64,000 bases of DNA from Pseudomonadota bacterium. GTDB taxonomy: Bacteria; Pseudomonadota; Gammaproteobacteria; DASZBR01. This document shows, piece after piece, positions 47,320-57,109 of the stretch. Each line of letters starts with the position of its first letter. Position 1 is the first letter of the stretch. A program made the translations under genes and the position numbers. The notes under the pieces were generated by a model. It searched no databases and was not told where the DNA came from. It was given only the letters and a program-made list of their open reading frames with translations. The DNA lies in NCBI GenBank assembly GCA_021777765.1, contig JAJYDF010000002.1, positions 1-64,000 of the forward strand. Direction: 5' to 3'.

Positions 47320-48114
47320 TTAAACAATTGATTTAACAACACCACCATCAACACGAATTGCTGCACCATTCGTTGCGGAAGATAATGGACTACTGAGAAA
47401 TGTTACCATTGTTGCAACTTCGTGCGTATCTGCAAATCTTTTAATTAATGAGGTAGGTCTCATCGTATTAAAAAATTCTTTTTCTAAAGCATCTGCGGTT
47501 GATTTATATTCTTTTGCTGCAGATTCAAGAAAATGCTCTACGCCTTCTGATCGTGTAGGCCCAGGTAATACTGCATTAACAGTCACATTGGTGCCTGCAG
47601 TCATTTCTGCAAGTCCGCGAGATATAGCTAATTGCGCTGTTTTTGATGTGCCATAATGAATCATCTCTGTTGGAATTTGCACGCCTGATTCACTGGAAAT
47701 AAATATAATTCTGCCCCAATTATTTTTGAACATTTGTGGTAAATAATTTCTGCTCAAGCGCACGCCGGACATCACATTGACATTAAACATGGTTTGCCAT
47801 TCTTCATCAGTAATTTCTATAAATGGTTTTACCTGATAAAAACCGAGATTATTAATTAAAATATCTACTGCAGGAATATTTTTTATTAACTGAGAAACTC
47901 CCGATGCAGTTGATAAATCTACAACCGCGGGTATTAATTTCGCGGCTGGAATTTTACCTTTAATTTGATTAATTGCGTCAGTGACTCGTTGTTCTGTTCT
48001 GCCATTAATTACAACTGTTGCACCTTCTCTTGCTAAAGTTTCTGCTATTGCAAATCCTATGCCTGCTGTTGAACCGGTAACTAATGCGGTTTTATCTGAT
48101 AATTTTAGATCCAT
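47320..48114 (-). CDS. Short-chain dehydrogenase/reductase
   Basis: The product is 264 aa from ATG 48114 (GGAG at 10 bases); a TTG 15 bases upstream is rejected. It has the Rossmann motif TGSTAGIG (13-20), the NNLG motif (ILINNLGFYQ), catalytic Ser in ISSESG and the Y-x3-K in HYGTSKTAQ. It is a classical SDR of 3-oxoacyl-reductase or glucose-dehydrogenase type; the substrate is unknown. It is the first gene of the SDR-msrBA-peroxidase operon. Confidence 0.9.
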   Translation of the reverse strand: MDLKLSDKTALVTGSTAGIGFAIAETLAREGATVVINGRTEQRVTDAINQIKGKIPAAKLIPAVVDLSTASGVSQLIKNIPAVDILINNLGFYQVKPFIEITDEEWQTMFNVNVMSGVRLSRNYLPQMFKNNWGRIIFISSESGVQIPTEMIHYGTSKTAQLAISRGLAEMTAGTNVTVNAVLPGPTRSEGVEHFLESAAKEYKSTADALEKEFFNTMRPTSLIKRFADTHEVATMVTFLSSPLSSATNGAAIRVDGGVVKSIV

Positions 48115-48135
48115 TTTAATAAACTCCAAATATAT

Positions 48136-48163
48136 AAAAAAACCCTCTCCCTAAAGGGAGAGG
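48136..48163 (-). terminator. Rho-independent terminator after the thiolase gene
   Basis: A perfect 8-bp stem (CCTCTCCC at 48144-48151 and GGGAGAGG at 48156-48163, loop TAAA) is followed, on the minus strand, by T7 (A7 at 48136-48142). It lies 36 bases after the thiolase stop and just before the SDR start, so it insulates the two. Confidence 0.88.
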
Positions 48164-48198
48164 TGATAAAAAAAAAGAAAGAGGAATTATAAATAATA

Positions 48199-49482
48199 TT
48201 ATTCTAATCCTTCTAATATCGCGGCAACACCCATACCACCAGCTGTACATATTGAAATTAAACCACGATGCTTTTTGCTTTCATAAAGCATTTTTGATAA
48301 TGCAGCTACAATTCTTGCACCTGTTGCTGCAAATGGATGACCTAATGCAACACTACCGCCTTTAACATTTAATTTATCTCGATTAATTGATCCTAATGGC
48401 AAATCGCGATCGAGTACACGTTTACAATATTCTGCAGATTCCCACGCTTTTAAAGTACACAATACTTGTCCAGAAAACGCTTCATGGATTTCGTAAAAAT
48501 CAAATTCTTGCAATGATAAACCATGTCGATAAAGTAATTTTGCCACAGCAATTGTTGGTGCCATTAATAATCCATCACCATGTACAAAATCGATTGCAGC
48601 GACTTGTGCATCAACCAATTTTGCCATTGGTGTCAAATTTCGTTTTTTTAATTCTTGTTCGCTCACTAATAACACTGCTGACGATCCATCGGTGAGAGGT
48701 GTACTATTTCCTGCAGTTAATGTTCCTTGGCCAGAAAAATCAAAAGAGGGTTTTAATTTCGCTAATTTTTCAAGTGTAGTATCGGCACGCACAAAAGCAT
48801 CTTTTTTTATTCCCTGAAATTCAAATAATAAATCATTATAAAATCCTTGTTCATACGCTTTTGCTGCATTTTGATGGCTAATAAATGCAAGCTCATCTTG
48901 TTCTTTACGTGATATTTCCCATTCTTTTACCATTTTTTCACAATGCTCACCCATTGATAATCCAGTACGTGGCTCAGCAACAGAAGGTGCTTTAAATTTA
49001 AAATCCCCGGGTCGAATAGAAGCAATTATTTTTGCTTTATCGGCAAATGATTTTGCAGAATTGATTTTTAATAATTTTTGCGTAAGTGATCGGTTAAGAA
49101 CAATGGGTAAATCACTGTTGGTATCAACACCACCAGCAATACCAATTTCAATTTGATTTGCTGCAATTTTAAGTGCCATTTGCCATGTTGTTTCAAGACC
49201 CGAGCCACAAGCGCGTTGCACAGCATATGCTGGCGTATAAGGATGTAATTTAGTACCTAATACACATTCTCTGGCAAAATCCCAATCTAAAGAATTTTTT
49301 ATTGTTGCGCCAATTGCAACATCGCCGATAATTTGATCAGCCAATCCATATTTTTCTACTAAAGCATTTAAACTTGCTGTCATTAAATCTTGCATTGTTA
49401 CATCGCTGTAACTGGTCATTGATCGCACGAAAGGTGTACGCATGCCACCAACAATATAAACAGGTCGATTTTCCATAATCAA
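48199..49482 (-). CDS. Acetyl-CoA acyltransferase (thiolase), FadI-like
   Basis: The 427-aa thiolase has the nucleophilic Cys C92 in QRACGSGLET, the GNSTPLTDGSSA loop, the NVKGGSVALGHPFAATGAR motif and the C-terminal general-acid Cys in SICTAGGMG. It catalyses CoA-dependent cleavage of 3-ketoacyl-CoA or its reverse. Length and sequence suggest the FadI/trifunctional beta-subunit group, but no hydratase/dehydrogenase partner is adjacent. It may work with the acyl-CoA dehydrogenase encoded 5 kb away. Confidence 0.88.
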   Translation of the reverse strand: MIMENRPVYIVGGMRTPFVRSMTSYSDVTMQDLMTASLNALVEKYGLADQIIGDVAIGATIKNSLDWDFARECVLGTKLHPYTPAYAVQRACGSGLETTWQMALKIAANQIEIGIAGGVDTNSDLPIVLNRSLTQKLLKINSAKSFADKAKIIASIRPGDFKFKAPSVAEPRTGLSMGEHCEKMVKEWEISRKEQDELAFISHQNAAKAYEQGFYNDLLFEFQGIKKDAFVRADTTLEKLAKLKPSFDFSGQGTLTAGNSTPLTDGSSAVLLVSEQELKKRNLTPMAKLVDAQVAAIDFVHGDGLLMAPTIAVAKLLYRHGLSLQEFDFYEIHEAFSGQVLCTLKAWESAEYCKRVLDRDLPLGSINRDKLNVKGGSVALGHPFAATGARIVAALSKMLYESKKHRGLISICTAGGMGVAAILEGLE

Positions 49483-49549
49483 TTTCTCCTCTACGAATTA
49501 TTAAGGATATCATATTTCCGCAAAACTATTGAAAGAGGCTTTTAATTCT

Positions 49550-51919
49550 CTAGCTTTTTTTACTATCAGAATCAATTAATAACATTGTTGTTTCAACGAC
49601 TGAATCAGGACTGAGTGATAAACTATGAATACCTTGATCAATTAGCCATTTTGCCATATCCGGAAAATCAGACGGCGCTTGCCCACAAATACCAACATAT
49701 TTATTTGCTTTATTGCATGCAACAATTGCTTGCTGCAATAAAGATTTAACGGCTTCGTTTCGTTCATCAAAAGATGAGGCAATTAATTCAGAATCGCGAT
49801 CTAAACCCAATGTTAATTGGGTTAAATCATTTGAACCGATTGAAAATCCATCGACGTATTTTAAAAATTCATCCGCCAATACAACATTAGAGGGTACTTC
49901 ACACATCATATAAATTTTTAAATTATTTTCACCGCGTTTTAAACCAAATTTTTCCATTAAAGCGACAGTATTTTTAATTTCATCAATTGTTCTTACAAAT
50001 GGCACCATGACTTGCGTGTTATTTAATCCAATTGCATCACGCACCCGTTTAAAGGCTTTACATTCTAATTCAAAACAATCTTTGAATTTTTCATTGATAT
50101 AACGGGATGCACCACGAAAACCTAACATGGGATTTTCTTCGTGCGGTTCAAATAATTCACCACCCAGTAAATTAGCATATTCATTGGATTTAAAATCTGA
50201 AAATCGAAATATGACTTGTTTGGGATAAAACGCAGCAGCAATAATTGATATACCCTCGCTTAATTTTTCAATATAAAAATCCACAGGTGATTTATACGCA
50301 GCAGTTTTTTTGTCTATTTGCTTTTTTAATTTGTCAGGCAATTTTTTAAATTGCAATACTGCACTCGGATGTATTCCTATCATATTGCTAATAATAAATT
50401 CTAATCGTGCTAAACCAACCCCATCATTAGGTAACTTTTGATACATAAATGCTTTATCAGGATTGCCTAAATTGATAAATATTTTTACAGGCAATTGTGG
50501 CAAATCTTTAAAACTCATTTTATCAATTTTATATTTCAACAATCCTTTATAGGCAAATCCTCTTTCTCCTTCTGCACAAGAAACGGTGATTTGTTCTTTA
50601 TTTTTAATGACTGTAGTTGCATTATTAGTACCAACAATTGCAGGAATGCCCAATTCTCTAGCAATAATTGCTGCATGACAGGTTCGCCCCCCACGATTAG
50701 TAATAATTCCCGCAGCAAGCTTCATAATAGGTTCCCAATCAGGATCCGTCATTTCTGTCACTAATATTTCGCCCTTATTAATTGCGCTCATTTGTTTAGG
50801 ATTAAATACTACACGAGCTAATCCCTGACCAATTTTTTGTCCAATACTTTGGCCTGATGTTTTAACTTCACCTTTTTCTAATAAAGTAAATCGATCAACT
50901 GATTGATGATTGCGACTTTGCACTGTTTCTGGTCGTGACTGCACAATATAAAGTTTTCCAGTAACACCATCTTTAGCCCATTCAATATCCATGGGTTTGC
51001 CATAATGTTTTTCAATCAATACTGCAAATTGTGCCAATTCGACTATTTCTCGATCAGAAATACAAAATTGTTTTCGATCTTTTTCTGGCACATTAACCAC
51101 TTTGATTGCAGATGTTGCTTTTTTTGCAGCAGCATAAATAATTTTTACAGATTTATTACCGAGATTACGACGTAATATTGCAGGCTTAGCTTGTTCTAAT
51201 GCAGGTTTATAAACGATAAATTCATCTGTGTTAGCAATGCCTTGAACTATTGCCTCTCCCAAACCATATGATGCAGAAATTAAAATGACTTTATCAAAAC
51301 CTGTTTCGGTATCAAGTGTAAAAATAACACCACTACTGGCTTTATCACTGCGAATCATTAATTGCACACCAGCAGAAATACCAACTTTTGTATGATCGAT
51401 ATTATTATGATTGCGATATGAAATTGAACGTTCAGTAAATAAGGAAGCAAAAACTTCTTTAATTGCTTGTAATACTTGTTCTATACCTGACACATTTAAA
51501 TAAGTCTCATGTTGTCCAGCAAAAGAGGCTTGTGGAAGATCTTCTGCATTTGCAGATGATCGTACTGCTACTGAAATATTTTTATTCACTGCTAATTTTT
51601 TATAATAGTGTTTTACCTCTTTAATAAAATCTGCTGTAAATGGCGTATCCAAAATCCAACGGCGAATCTTTAAACTGGTTTTTTTAAGTTCTTTTGTATC
51701 ATCAGCAGTAATTGCAGATAATGCGTGGTAAATCTTTTTGTCTAATCCATTTTGAGCAATAAAAAACTTATATGCCGATGTCGTAGTAGCAAAACCCTTA
51801 GGCACTCTCACACCCACAGCTGACAAATGCTGAATCATTTCACCTAATGAAGCATTTTTGCCACCAACAATTTCAATATCTTTTAAAGAAGTTTTTTCAA
51901 GAGAGATAACATTTTCCAT
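49550..51919 (-). CDS. ppsA: Phosphoenolpyruvate synthase
   Basis: The 789-aa enzyme has the N-terminal ATP-binding domain (VGGKNASLGEM; AVRSSANAEDLPQASFAGQ), the swivelling phosphohistidine domain with H415 in GGRTCHAAIIARELGIPAIVG and the C-terminal PEP/pyruvate barrel (VPFVRTIDEI, GSNDLTQLTLGLDRDS). It converts pyruvate and ATP to PEP, AMP and phosphate, the entry to gluconeogenesis from pyruvate. No ppsR regulator gene is adjacent. With Acs and the lipid-oxidation genes it fits growth on host-derived acids. Confidence 0.95.
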   Translation of the reverse strand: MENVISLEKTSLKDIEIVGGKNASLGEMIQHLSAVGVRVPKGFATTTSAYKFFIAQNGLDKKIYHALSAITADDTKELKKTSLKIRRWILDTPFTADFIKEVKHYYKKLAVNKNISVAVRSSANAEDLPQASFAGQHETYLNVSGIEQVLQAIKEVFASLFTERSISYRNHNNIDHTKVGISAGVQLMIRSDKASSGVIFTLDTETGFDKVILISASYGLGEAIVQGIANTDEFIVYKPALEQAKPAILRRNLGNKSVKIIYAAAKKATSAIKVVNVPEKDRKQFCISDREIVELAQFAVLIEKHYGKPMDIEWAKDGVTGKLYIVQSRPETVQSRNHQSVDRFTLLEKGEVKTSGQSIGQKIGQGLARVVFNPKQMSAINKGEILVTEMTDPDWEPIMKLAAGIITNRGGRTCHAAIIARELGIPAIVGTNNATTVIKNKEQITVSCAEGERGFAYKGLLKYKIDKMSFKDLPQLPVKIFINLGNPDKAFMYQKLPNDGVGLARLEFIISNMIGIHPSAVLQFKKLPDKLKKQIDKKTAAYKSPVDFYIEKLSEGISIIAAAFYPKQVIFRFSDFKSNEYANLLGGELFEPHEENPMLGFRGASRYINEKFKDCFELECKAFKRVRDAIGLNNTQVMVPFVRTIDEIKNTVALMEKFGLKRGENNLKIYMMCEVPSNVVLADEFLKYVDGFSIGSNDLTQLTLGLDRDSELIASSFDERNEAVKSLLQQAIVACNKANKYVGICGQAPSDFPDMAKWLIDQGIHSLSLSPDSVVETTMLLIDSDSKKS

Positions 51920-52116
51920 GTTGTACTTGATCCTTTTTCCACGAACATATGCGGCATAATTGAAGGCAAACAGTATAACAAACCTGGATCATTTTGTAAG
52001 ACATCGTTGTCGAATAAATAACCAAATATTTGAAATATTTATCTCATTATCTGCTTTTGATGAACACCGTAAATCGTTATTGTAATTTTCATCCTAACTG
52101 ACTTTAAGGGGCAATA

Positions 52117-53148
52117 ATGATAAATTCATTATCTATTAATCAAGAATATGTTCAATTTGTAAATCAATTAAAAACTCAAATTAAAAATTCTCAAATTCGC
52201 GCTGCATTGTCTGTAAATAGTGAGCTTATTCAACTCTATTGGCAGATCGGCAAACAAATTATAGAAAAGCAAAAACAGACCAAATGGGGAAGCAAGTTCT
52301 TAGAATCATTATCGTTAGATTTGCAAAATAGTTTTCCTGGGATGAAGGGATTATCAATAAGAAATCTCGAGAGAATGAGGCAATTTGCTGGCATATATCC
52401 CACAGAGTTAATTACGGCACAACCTGTGTCGCAATTACCTTGGGGTCACATCCTTTTACTCATTCAAAGAGTAAAAGAGGAATTATCAAGAAATTGGTAT
52501 ATTAATCAAACATTAACGGAAGGATGGTCACGATTCACATTGGATGAGAAAATTAAACAAAAAACGCATGAAAGGCAAGGACTATCCACAAACAAATCCT
52601 CCAATTTTTTACAACGTTTACCATTACCTCAATCCGCTCTTGCACAGGATATTTTAAAAAATCCTTATAATTTTGATTTTTTAACCCTCGGCGAAGGCGC
52701 CCATGAAAGAGAAATTGAAAAAGAACTAACAATACACGTTACTAAGTTTTTATTAGAACTTGGAAAAGGATTTGCTTATGTTGGTGCGCAAGTTCCTCTT
52801 ACAGTCAACGATCACGAATTTTTTATAGATATGTTGTTTTATCATTTACAATTACGAAGCTATATTGTTATTGAGTTGAAAGGAAGAGAATTTAAACCTG
52901 CTGACACTGGACAATTAAACTTTTATTTAACCGCCATTGATAAACAAATAAAACACAAAGATGACAATCCTTCCATAGGGATTCTCTTATGCAAATCACG
53001 GGATAAAGTAATAGCAGAATATGCTTTACAAGACATTAATAAACCAATAGGTATATCTGAATTCCAGTTATCCAAAATTTTACCGAAGAAACTAAAAACA
53101 AGTTTGCCCACCATTGAGGAAATTGAAGCAGAATTCAGTAAAAATTAA
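52117..53148 (+). CDS. yhcG: PDDEXK nuclease domain protein YhcG (DUF1016)
   Basis: The 343-aa product has the DUF1016 N-terminal domain (about 10-150: LIQLYWQIGKQI, GMKGLSIRNLERMRQF, PWGHILLLI) and a C-terminal PDDEXK nuclease domain with D238 in FFIDMLFYH and E253-L-K255, followed by FKPADTGQLNFYLTAID. YhcG proteins are widespread and often linked with restriction or defence islands, though their role is unproven. The gene stands alone here, with AAGGGG before the ATG. Confidence 0.9.
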   Translation: MINSLSINQEYVQFVNQLKTQIKNSQIRAALSVNSELIQLYWQIGKQIIEKQKQTKWGSKFLESLSLDLQNSFPGMKGLSIRNLERMRQFAGIYPTELITAQPVSQLPWGHILLLIQRVKEELSRNWYINQTLTEGWSRFTLDEKIKQKTHERQGLSTNKSSNFLQRLPLPQSALAQDILKNPYNFDFLTLGEGAHEREIEKELTIHVTKFLLELGKGFAYVGAQVPLTVNDHEFFIDMLFYHLQLRSYIVIELKGREFKPADTGQLNFYLTAIDKQIKHKDDNPSIGILLCKSRDKVIAEYALQDINKPIGISEFQLSKILPKKLKTSLPTIEEIEAEFSKN

Positions 53149-53211
53149 TATTTTACTAAAACACCTTTTCCATTTGAGCAGCTATAGAGCAATAACTAAT
53201 AAAAAGATAAT

Positions 53212-54045
53212 TTATTTTCGATTCAATGGATAATTACTTTTCCCTTTAATAAAGGGTAGTATCAACATACCTAATAGATTCACGCAATATTTAGGTTCAC
53301 GAATTTCTTTAATCCCTATAATCATATTTGTATGGCCTAAGCTAGGTTGATCTTCGAATGTACCACAAAATCGATCCCATATTGATAGATTAAAACCAAA
53401 ATTACTATTTGTTTCATTTGGAATTTCAGAATGATGAACTCGATGCATATCGGGTGTCACTATTACTGCACGAATTATCCTGTCAATAATACGAGGCATT
53501 TGAATATTACTGTGATTAAACAGTGTAATTGTATTTAATAAAATTTCAAAAATTATTACAGCTAATAATGGCGCACCAATTATCATTACAGCAGCAAATT
53601 TAATGAATAATGATATAAGTATTTCGATGGGATGAAAGCGCACGCCCGTAGTCACATCTATATCTAAATCTACATGATGCATTCGATGGAAACGCCAAAA
53701 TAGGGGCACGGCGTGGAACATGACATGCTGTAAATAAATAACGAAATCTAGAAAAATGACCGATGTAATTATTGTTATTGTGTAATTAATTTGTGTTATA
53801 TTAAATAGGCCATAATGATGTTGTAGCGCATAATATGCTGCGCCAATTAAAGCGGCTGGAAATAATAGTCGAATTAATATTGAATTAATTACGATAATGG
53901 AAATATTACTTGACCATCTTTTAATTTTAGATACCATCAGCTTTCTTTTTGGAGCTATAAGTTCCCAGATAGCAAATAGCATCAATGCACCAAAGAAAAA
54001 TGCTAAACGGATTGTTATTTCATTTTTTGGAAGAATATTTATCAT
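53212..54045 (-). CDS. Sterol desaturase/fatty acid hydroxylase family membrane protein
   Basis: This 277-aa integral membrane protein has about five helices and the di-iron His clusters: HVMFH, HRMHH with a further His in GVRFHPIE, and HRVHH near the C-terminus, followed by FNLSIWDRFCGTF. This is the FA_hydroxylase pattern. Members hydroxylate or desaturate sterols, sphingolipids or fatty acids using oxygen. The substrate is unknown. It is a single gene; a short repeat lies just upstream of it. Confidence 0.88.
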   Translation of the reverse strand: MINILPKNEITIRLAFFFGALMLFAIWELIAPKRKLMVSKIKRWSSNISIIVINSILIRLLFPAALIGAAYYALQHHYGLFNITQINYTITIITSVIFLDFVIYLQHVMFHAVPLFWRFHRMHHVDLDIDVTTGVRFHPIEILISLFIKFAAVMIIGAPLLAVIIFEILLNTITLFNHSNIQMPRIIDRIIRAVIVTPDMHRVHHSEIPNETNSNFGFNLSIWDRFCGTFEDQPSLGHTNMIIGIKEIREPKYCVNLLGMLILPFIKGKSNYPLNRK

Positions 54046-54069
54046 TGATAAATCCTGTGGTATATGTCT

Positions 54070-54158
54070 CCCGGGTTGCGCAGTGATTTAAATAAATTAA
54101 ATATGTAATTTAATTTATTAGCTTTATATAAATCCTCATTTTCTCCACCCAGGCTACG
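54070..54158. repeat. Short AT-rich repeat with CCCGGGTTGCG / CACCCAGGCTACG ends
   Basis: The element begins CCCGGGTTGCG (54070-54080) and ends CACCCAGGCTACG (54146-54158), with an AT-rich, partly palindromic interior. A second copy with the same ends and similar length lies at 60043-60134. The ends are imperfect inverted repeats of each other. This copy ends at the stop codon of the acyl-CoA dehydrogenase gene. It is non-coding. Confidence 0.8.
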
Positions 54159-55901
54159 TTATTTGATGATGTTGGTTATTAGATCGATATAGTCTTGATT
54201 TAATTGTATTGCATTGTCGTTAAAATGTATTAATAGAAAATATTTAAGGCAATTCAATTTTGAATCACTTCCTTTTTCATATTGTTCTATTGCTTCTCTT
54301 AATAATTGTGTTGCGCATAAAATCATAGCCATTAAGTCTACGATGTCTTTTATTTGCAATGATTGCAAATCATCATTGGCTGATCTGAATTCAGTTAGTT
54401 TCACCGATAATTTCGCCAATACTAGTTTAATTTGTTGCTTTTGATCATCATCATTTGCAATCAGTGAAAGTGTCTCTTCAATATAATTTATGAATATTTG
54501 ATCGATCTCATATTTCAAAATATCTTTCAATATCTGCATTCTGAGTGTGTTATGCGTGCCTTCCCAATTTTCACAGACGATACTATCACGAAATAACCTT
54601 GGAATAATTGAAAAACTTTCTATCGCGCCATTACCTGCCAATACATCTAAAGAGTGATGAATATGTTCTACTGACCATACTGCTGATTGATATTTATTAA
54701 GATTGGCCAATAATCTTAACAATAATTTAACTTGATCTCCTTGCTTTTGACCCATATCAAATTCATCTTGTAATTGTACTGTTGCAAAAATCGCCGCAAG
54801 CATTGCGTTACTTTCAGATTTAATGCGTGCTAAATTTTCTTTAATGAGGGGATAATGAATAATAGCCTGATCAAATGCGATTCGATGTCGAGCATAATTA
54901 TATGCAATAAAATAAGCACGCCTAGCCATAGCTAACATACAAAACGTATTAAAAAGCCGTGAAATATGTAAAACATTTTCCATGACCATTTTAAATCCTT
55001 GTTCTGGCAAGCCCATGGCAATTGCATAAGCATCATGAAAATCAATTTCTGCAGAGGCCATAGAACGCGTTCCTATTTTGTCTTTTAAACGACGAAATAT
55101 ATAAGAATTTCTTTCTCCGTTAGACAAAATAGCAGGAATTAAATATAATCCTAATCCTTTAGTGCCAGACATTGATTCATCAAAGCGGGCTGTCATTAAA
55201 ATTAAATCGGCATTAGCATTAGAACAGAACCATTTTTCACCACGAATTCGCCATTGTTTTTGATCATCTTGAAAAGCAATCGTTGCATTTCTCCCTACAT
55301 CTGATCCACCTTGAATTTCAGTTAAAAATTGTGCGCCAGTAAAATTATCAGTAAAAGAAGGGGCAATTAATTTTTGTAAATACAAATCTTTGTGTGGAAA
55401 ATCATTAATTTTTTGTAATACACGAATAATCCCTGCAGAACAAGCAATTGGACAATTATGGCCAGCTTCGCCGGCTTGTGATGAAATAAACATAAAAGTT
55501 AATGCTTCTAATAATCCACCCGGCTTAGACATGCGCTCCATTATTCTTGAACCCTAAATGAAATTACCAGCGGCAATATAACTAGGATGATGCACAACTG
55601 TTTCTATTCTTTGTCCAATGCCATCGTAATGATCAACGCGTGGTAAATTTTGTGATAAATTATTTTCGATGACTAATTGATCAACTTCATTTATCATTTT
55701 TTCTGCAAATTGAGATAACTCTTTGCTGAGATTTTGGAAATTATTATTAAAATTAAATTGAATACTGTGTTGAAAATCTTTGTCAATTAAATAGGTATTT
55801 TGAGATATTGCTTTTTTCCATGATTTTAATGCTTCTCGACTGATTATATTTTCAGATTGAGATTCTTCGATTTTCATTTCAAATTCCTTTTCGATGATCA
55901 A
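54159..55901 (-). pseudogene. Acyl-CoA dehydrogenase gene interrupted by an in-frame TAG
   Basis: The proximal frame (55901 to 55554, 115 codons) and the distal frame (to 54159; 460 codons from an ATG at 55541) are in the same register, separated only by TAG at 55554-55556. The junction reads AAGNFI, stop, GSRIMERMSKPG, where relatives as I recall them have a Tyr before GS, so a TAT/TAC to TAG change is likely. The distal part has the ACAD core (GEAGHNCPIACSAGI, FLTEIQGGSDVGRNA, RGEKWFCSNANADL) and a C-terminal extension as in the AidB/long ACAD group. Intact, it would be about 580 aa and introduce the first double bond in fatty acyl-CoA oxidation. Confidence 0.82.
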
Positions 55902-55910
55902 AAGTCCTAT

Positions 55911-55947
55911 TTTTTTCCTTCTCCCGCTTGCGGGAGAAGGAAAAAAA
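55911..55947. terminator. Bidirectional hairpin terminator
   Basis: A perfect 17-base inverted repeat with a TT loop is formed by T6 plus CCTTCTCCCGC and its complement (55911-55947). The GC core stem is 11 bp. The T/A runs at each side make it work on either strand; for the Old Yellow Enzyme gene on the minus strand it lies 9 bases after the stop. Confidence 0.85.
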
Positions 55948-55955
55948 TGTAGGAA

Positions 55956-57071
55956 TTATTTCGTCGGAGCTGCACGTAAATATTGCGCAGGCCATTCAAC
56001 AGATTGCCTCAATTCTTTTGCTGCATTTAATGACCAATAAGGATTACGCAACATTTCTCTTGCTAAAAATACTAAATCCGCTTGTCCCGTGCGAATAATA
56101 TGATCAGCTTGATTGGGGGAAGTAATTAAGCCAACAGCACCTGTAGCAATATGTGCTTGATAACGAATTTGTTCTGCAAAAAGAGTTTGATACCCTGGCC
56201 CTAATGGAATTTTTGGGTTCATTAACGTCCCACCACTTGATGCATCTATAAGATCTACTCCAATTAATTTAAGGTGTTTTGCTAATTCAATACTTTCCTC
56301 TAAAGTCCAACCATTTTCATCCCAATCAGTTGCAGATATTCGCACAAATAAAGGAAACTTTTCTGGCCATACTTTCCTCATTGCACTTGCAACTTCAAGT
56401 AACAATCTAATTCTATTTTCAAAACTACCACCATAATTATCTGTTCTATGATTGCTTAATGGTGATAGAAATTCATGCAATAAATAACCATGCGCACTAT
56501 GAATTTCAATCACTTTAAAACCAGCAATAATTGCTCTTTGTGCTGCCTGCGTAAATGCATTAATCACTTTTTGAATTTCTTCATGTGTTAATTCCGTAGG
56601 CGTATAAAATTCTTCTGCAAATGGGATAGATGAAGGCGCTACAGGTTGCCATCCTCCTTGATCAATATTTATTTTTCCTATGCCTTCCCAAGGTCTTTTG
56701 GTACTGGCTTTTCTACCTGCGTGTGCTAATTGAATTCCAGCAACAGCATTTTGTGATTCAATAAAGTTTATAATTTTTGCTAAAGGCGCAATATGTTCGT
56801 CAGACCAAAATCCTAGGTCATGAGGTGATATTCTGCCTTCTGCAGTAACAGCAGCTGCTTCAGTAAATATTAAAGCGGCGCCGCCAACAGCTCTACTAGC
56901 TAAATGAACAAAGTGCCAATCATTGGCTAAACCATTTACTGCAGAATACTGACACATGGGCGAAACAACGATACGATTTTTAAATTGAATTTCTCGCAGG
57001 GTTAGCGGCGAAAACAAATTAATCCCTTCACAATGTATCTTACTTTTTGAAAACGGCTTTGCCTCTTCCAT
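55956..57071 (-). CDS. NADH:flavin oxidoreductase, Old Yellow Enzyme (YqjM/NamA-like)
   Basis: The 371-aa FMN barrel has LTLREIQFKNRIVVSPMCQYSA split over residues 21-42, including the regulatory Cys of the YqjM class (C39 in SPMCQY), DWHFVHLASRAVGG, the catalytic HSAHGYLLHEFLSPLSN and the phosphate-binding GLITSPNQADHIIRTGQADLV. It reduces activated alkenes with NAD(P)H. The initiator is ATG at 57071 after GGAG. It may follow the unknown 459-aa gene in the same direction, 38 bases downstream, but that spacing is neutral. Confidence 0.9.
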   Translation of the reverse strand: MEEAKPFSKSKIHCEGINLFSPLTLREIQFKNRIVVSPMCQYSAVNGLANDWHFVHLASRAVGGAALIFTEAAAVTAEGRISPHDLGFWSDEHIAPLAKIINFIESQNAVAGIQLAHAGRKASTKRPWEGIGKINIDQGGWQPVAPSSIPFAEEFYTPTELTHEEIQKVINAFTQAAQRAIIAGFKVIEIHSAHGYLLHEFLSPLSNHRTDNYGGSFENRIRLLLEVASAMRKVWPEKFPLFVRISATDWDENGWTLEESIELAKHLKLIGVDLIDASSGGTLMNPKIPLGPGYQTLFAEQIRYQAHIATGAVGLITSPNQADHIIRTGQADLVFLAREMLRNPYWSLNAAKELRQSVEWPAQYLRAAPTK

Positions 57072-57109
57072 GATATTTCTCCATTAGAACATATTTAATA
57101 ACAGATCCT

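Noticed and set aside
55554..55556. TAG in the acyl-CoA dehydrogenase as a pyrrolysine or recoded codon
   Set aside because: No pyrrolysine genes are in the window, the family does not use it, and another gene nearby is cut by TAA. A nonsense mutation or error is simpler.
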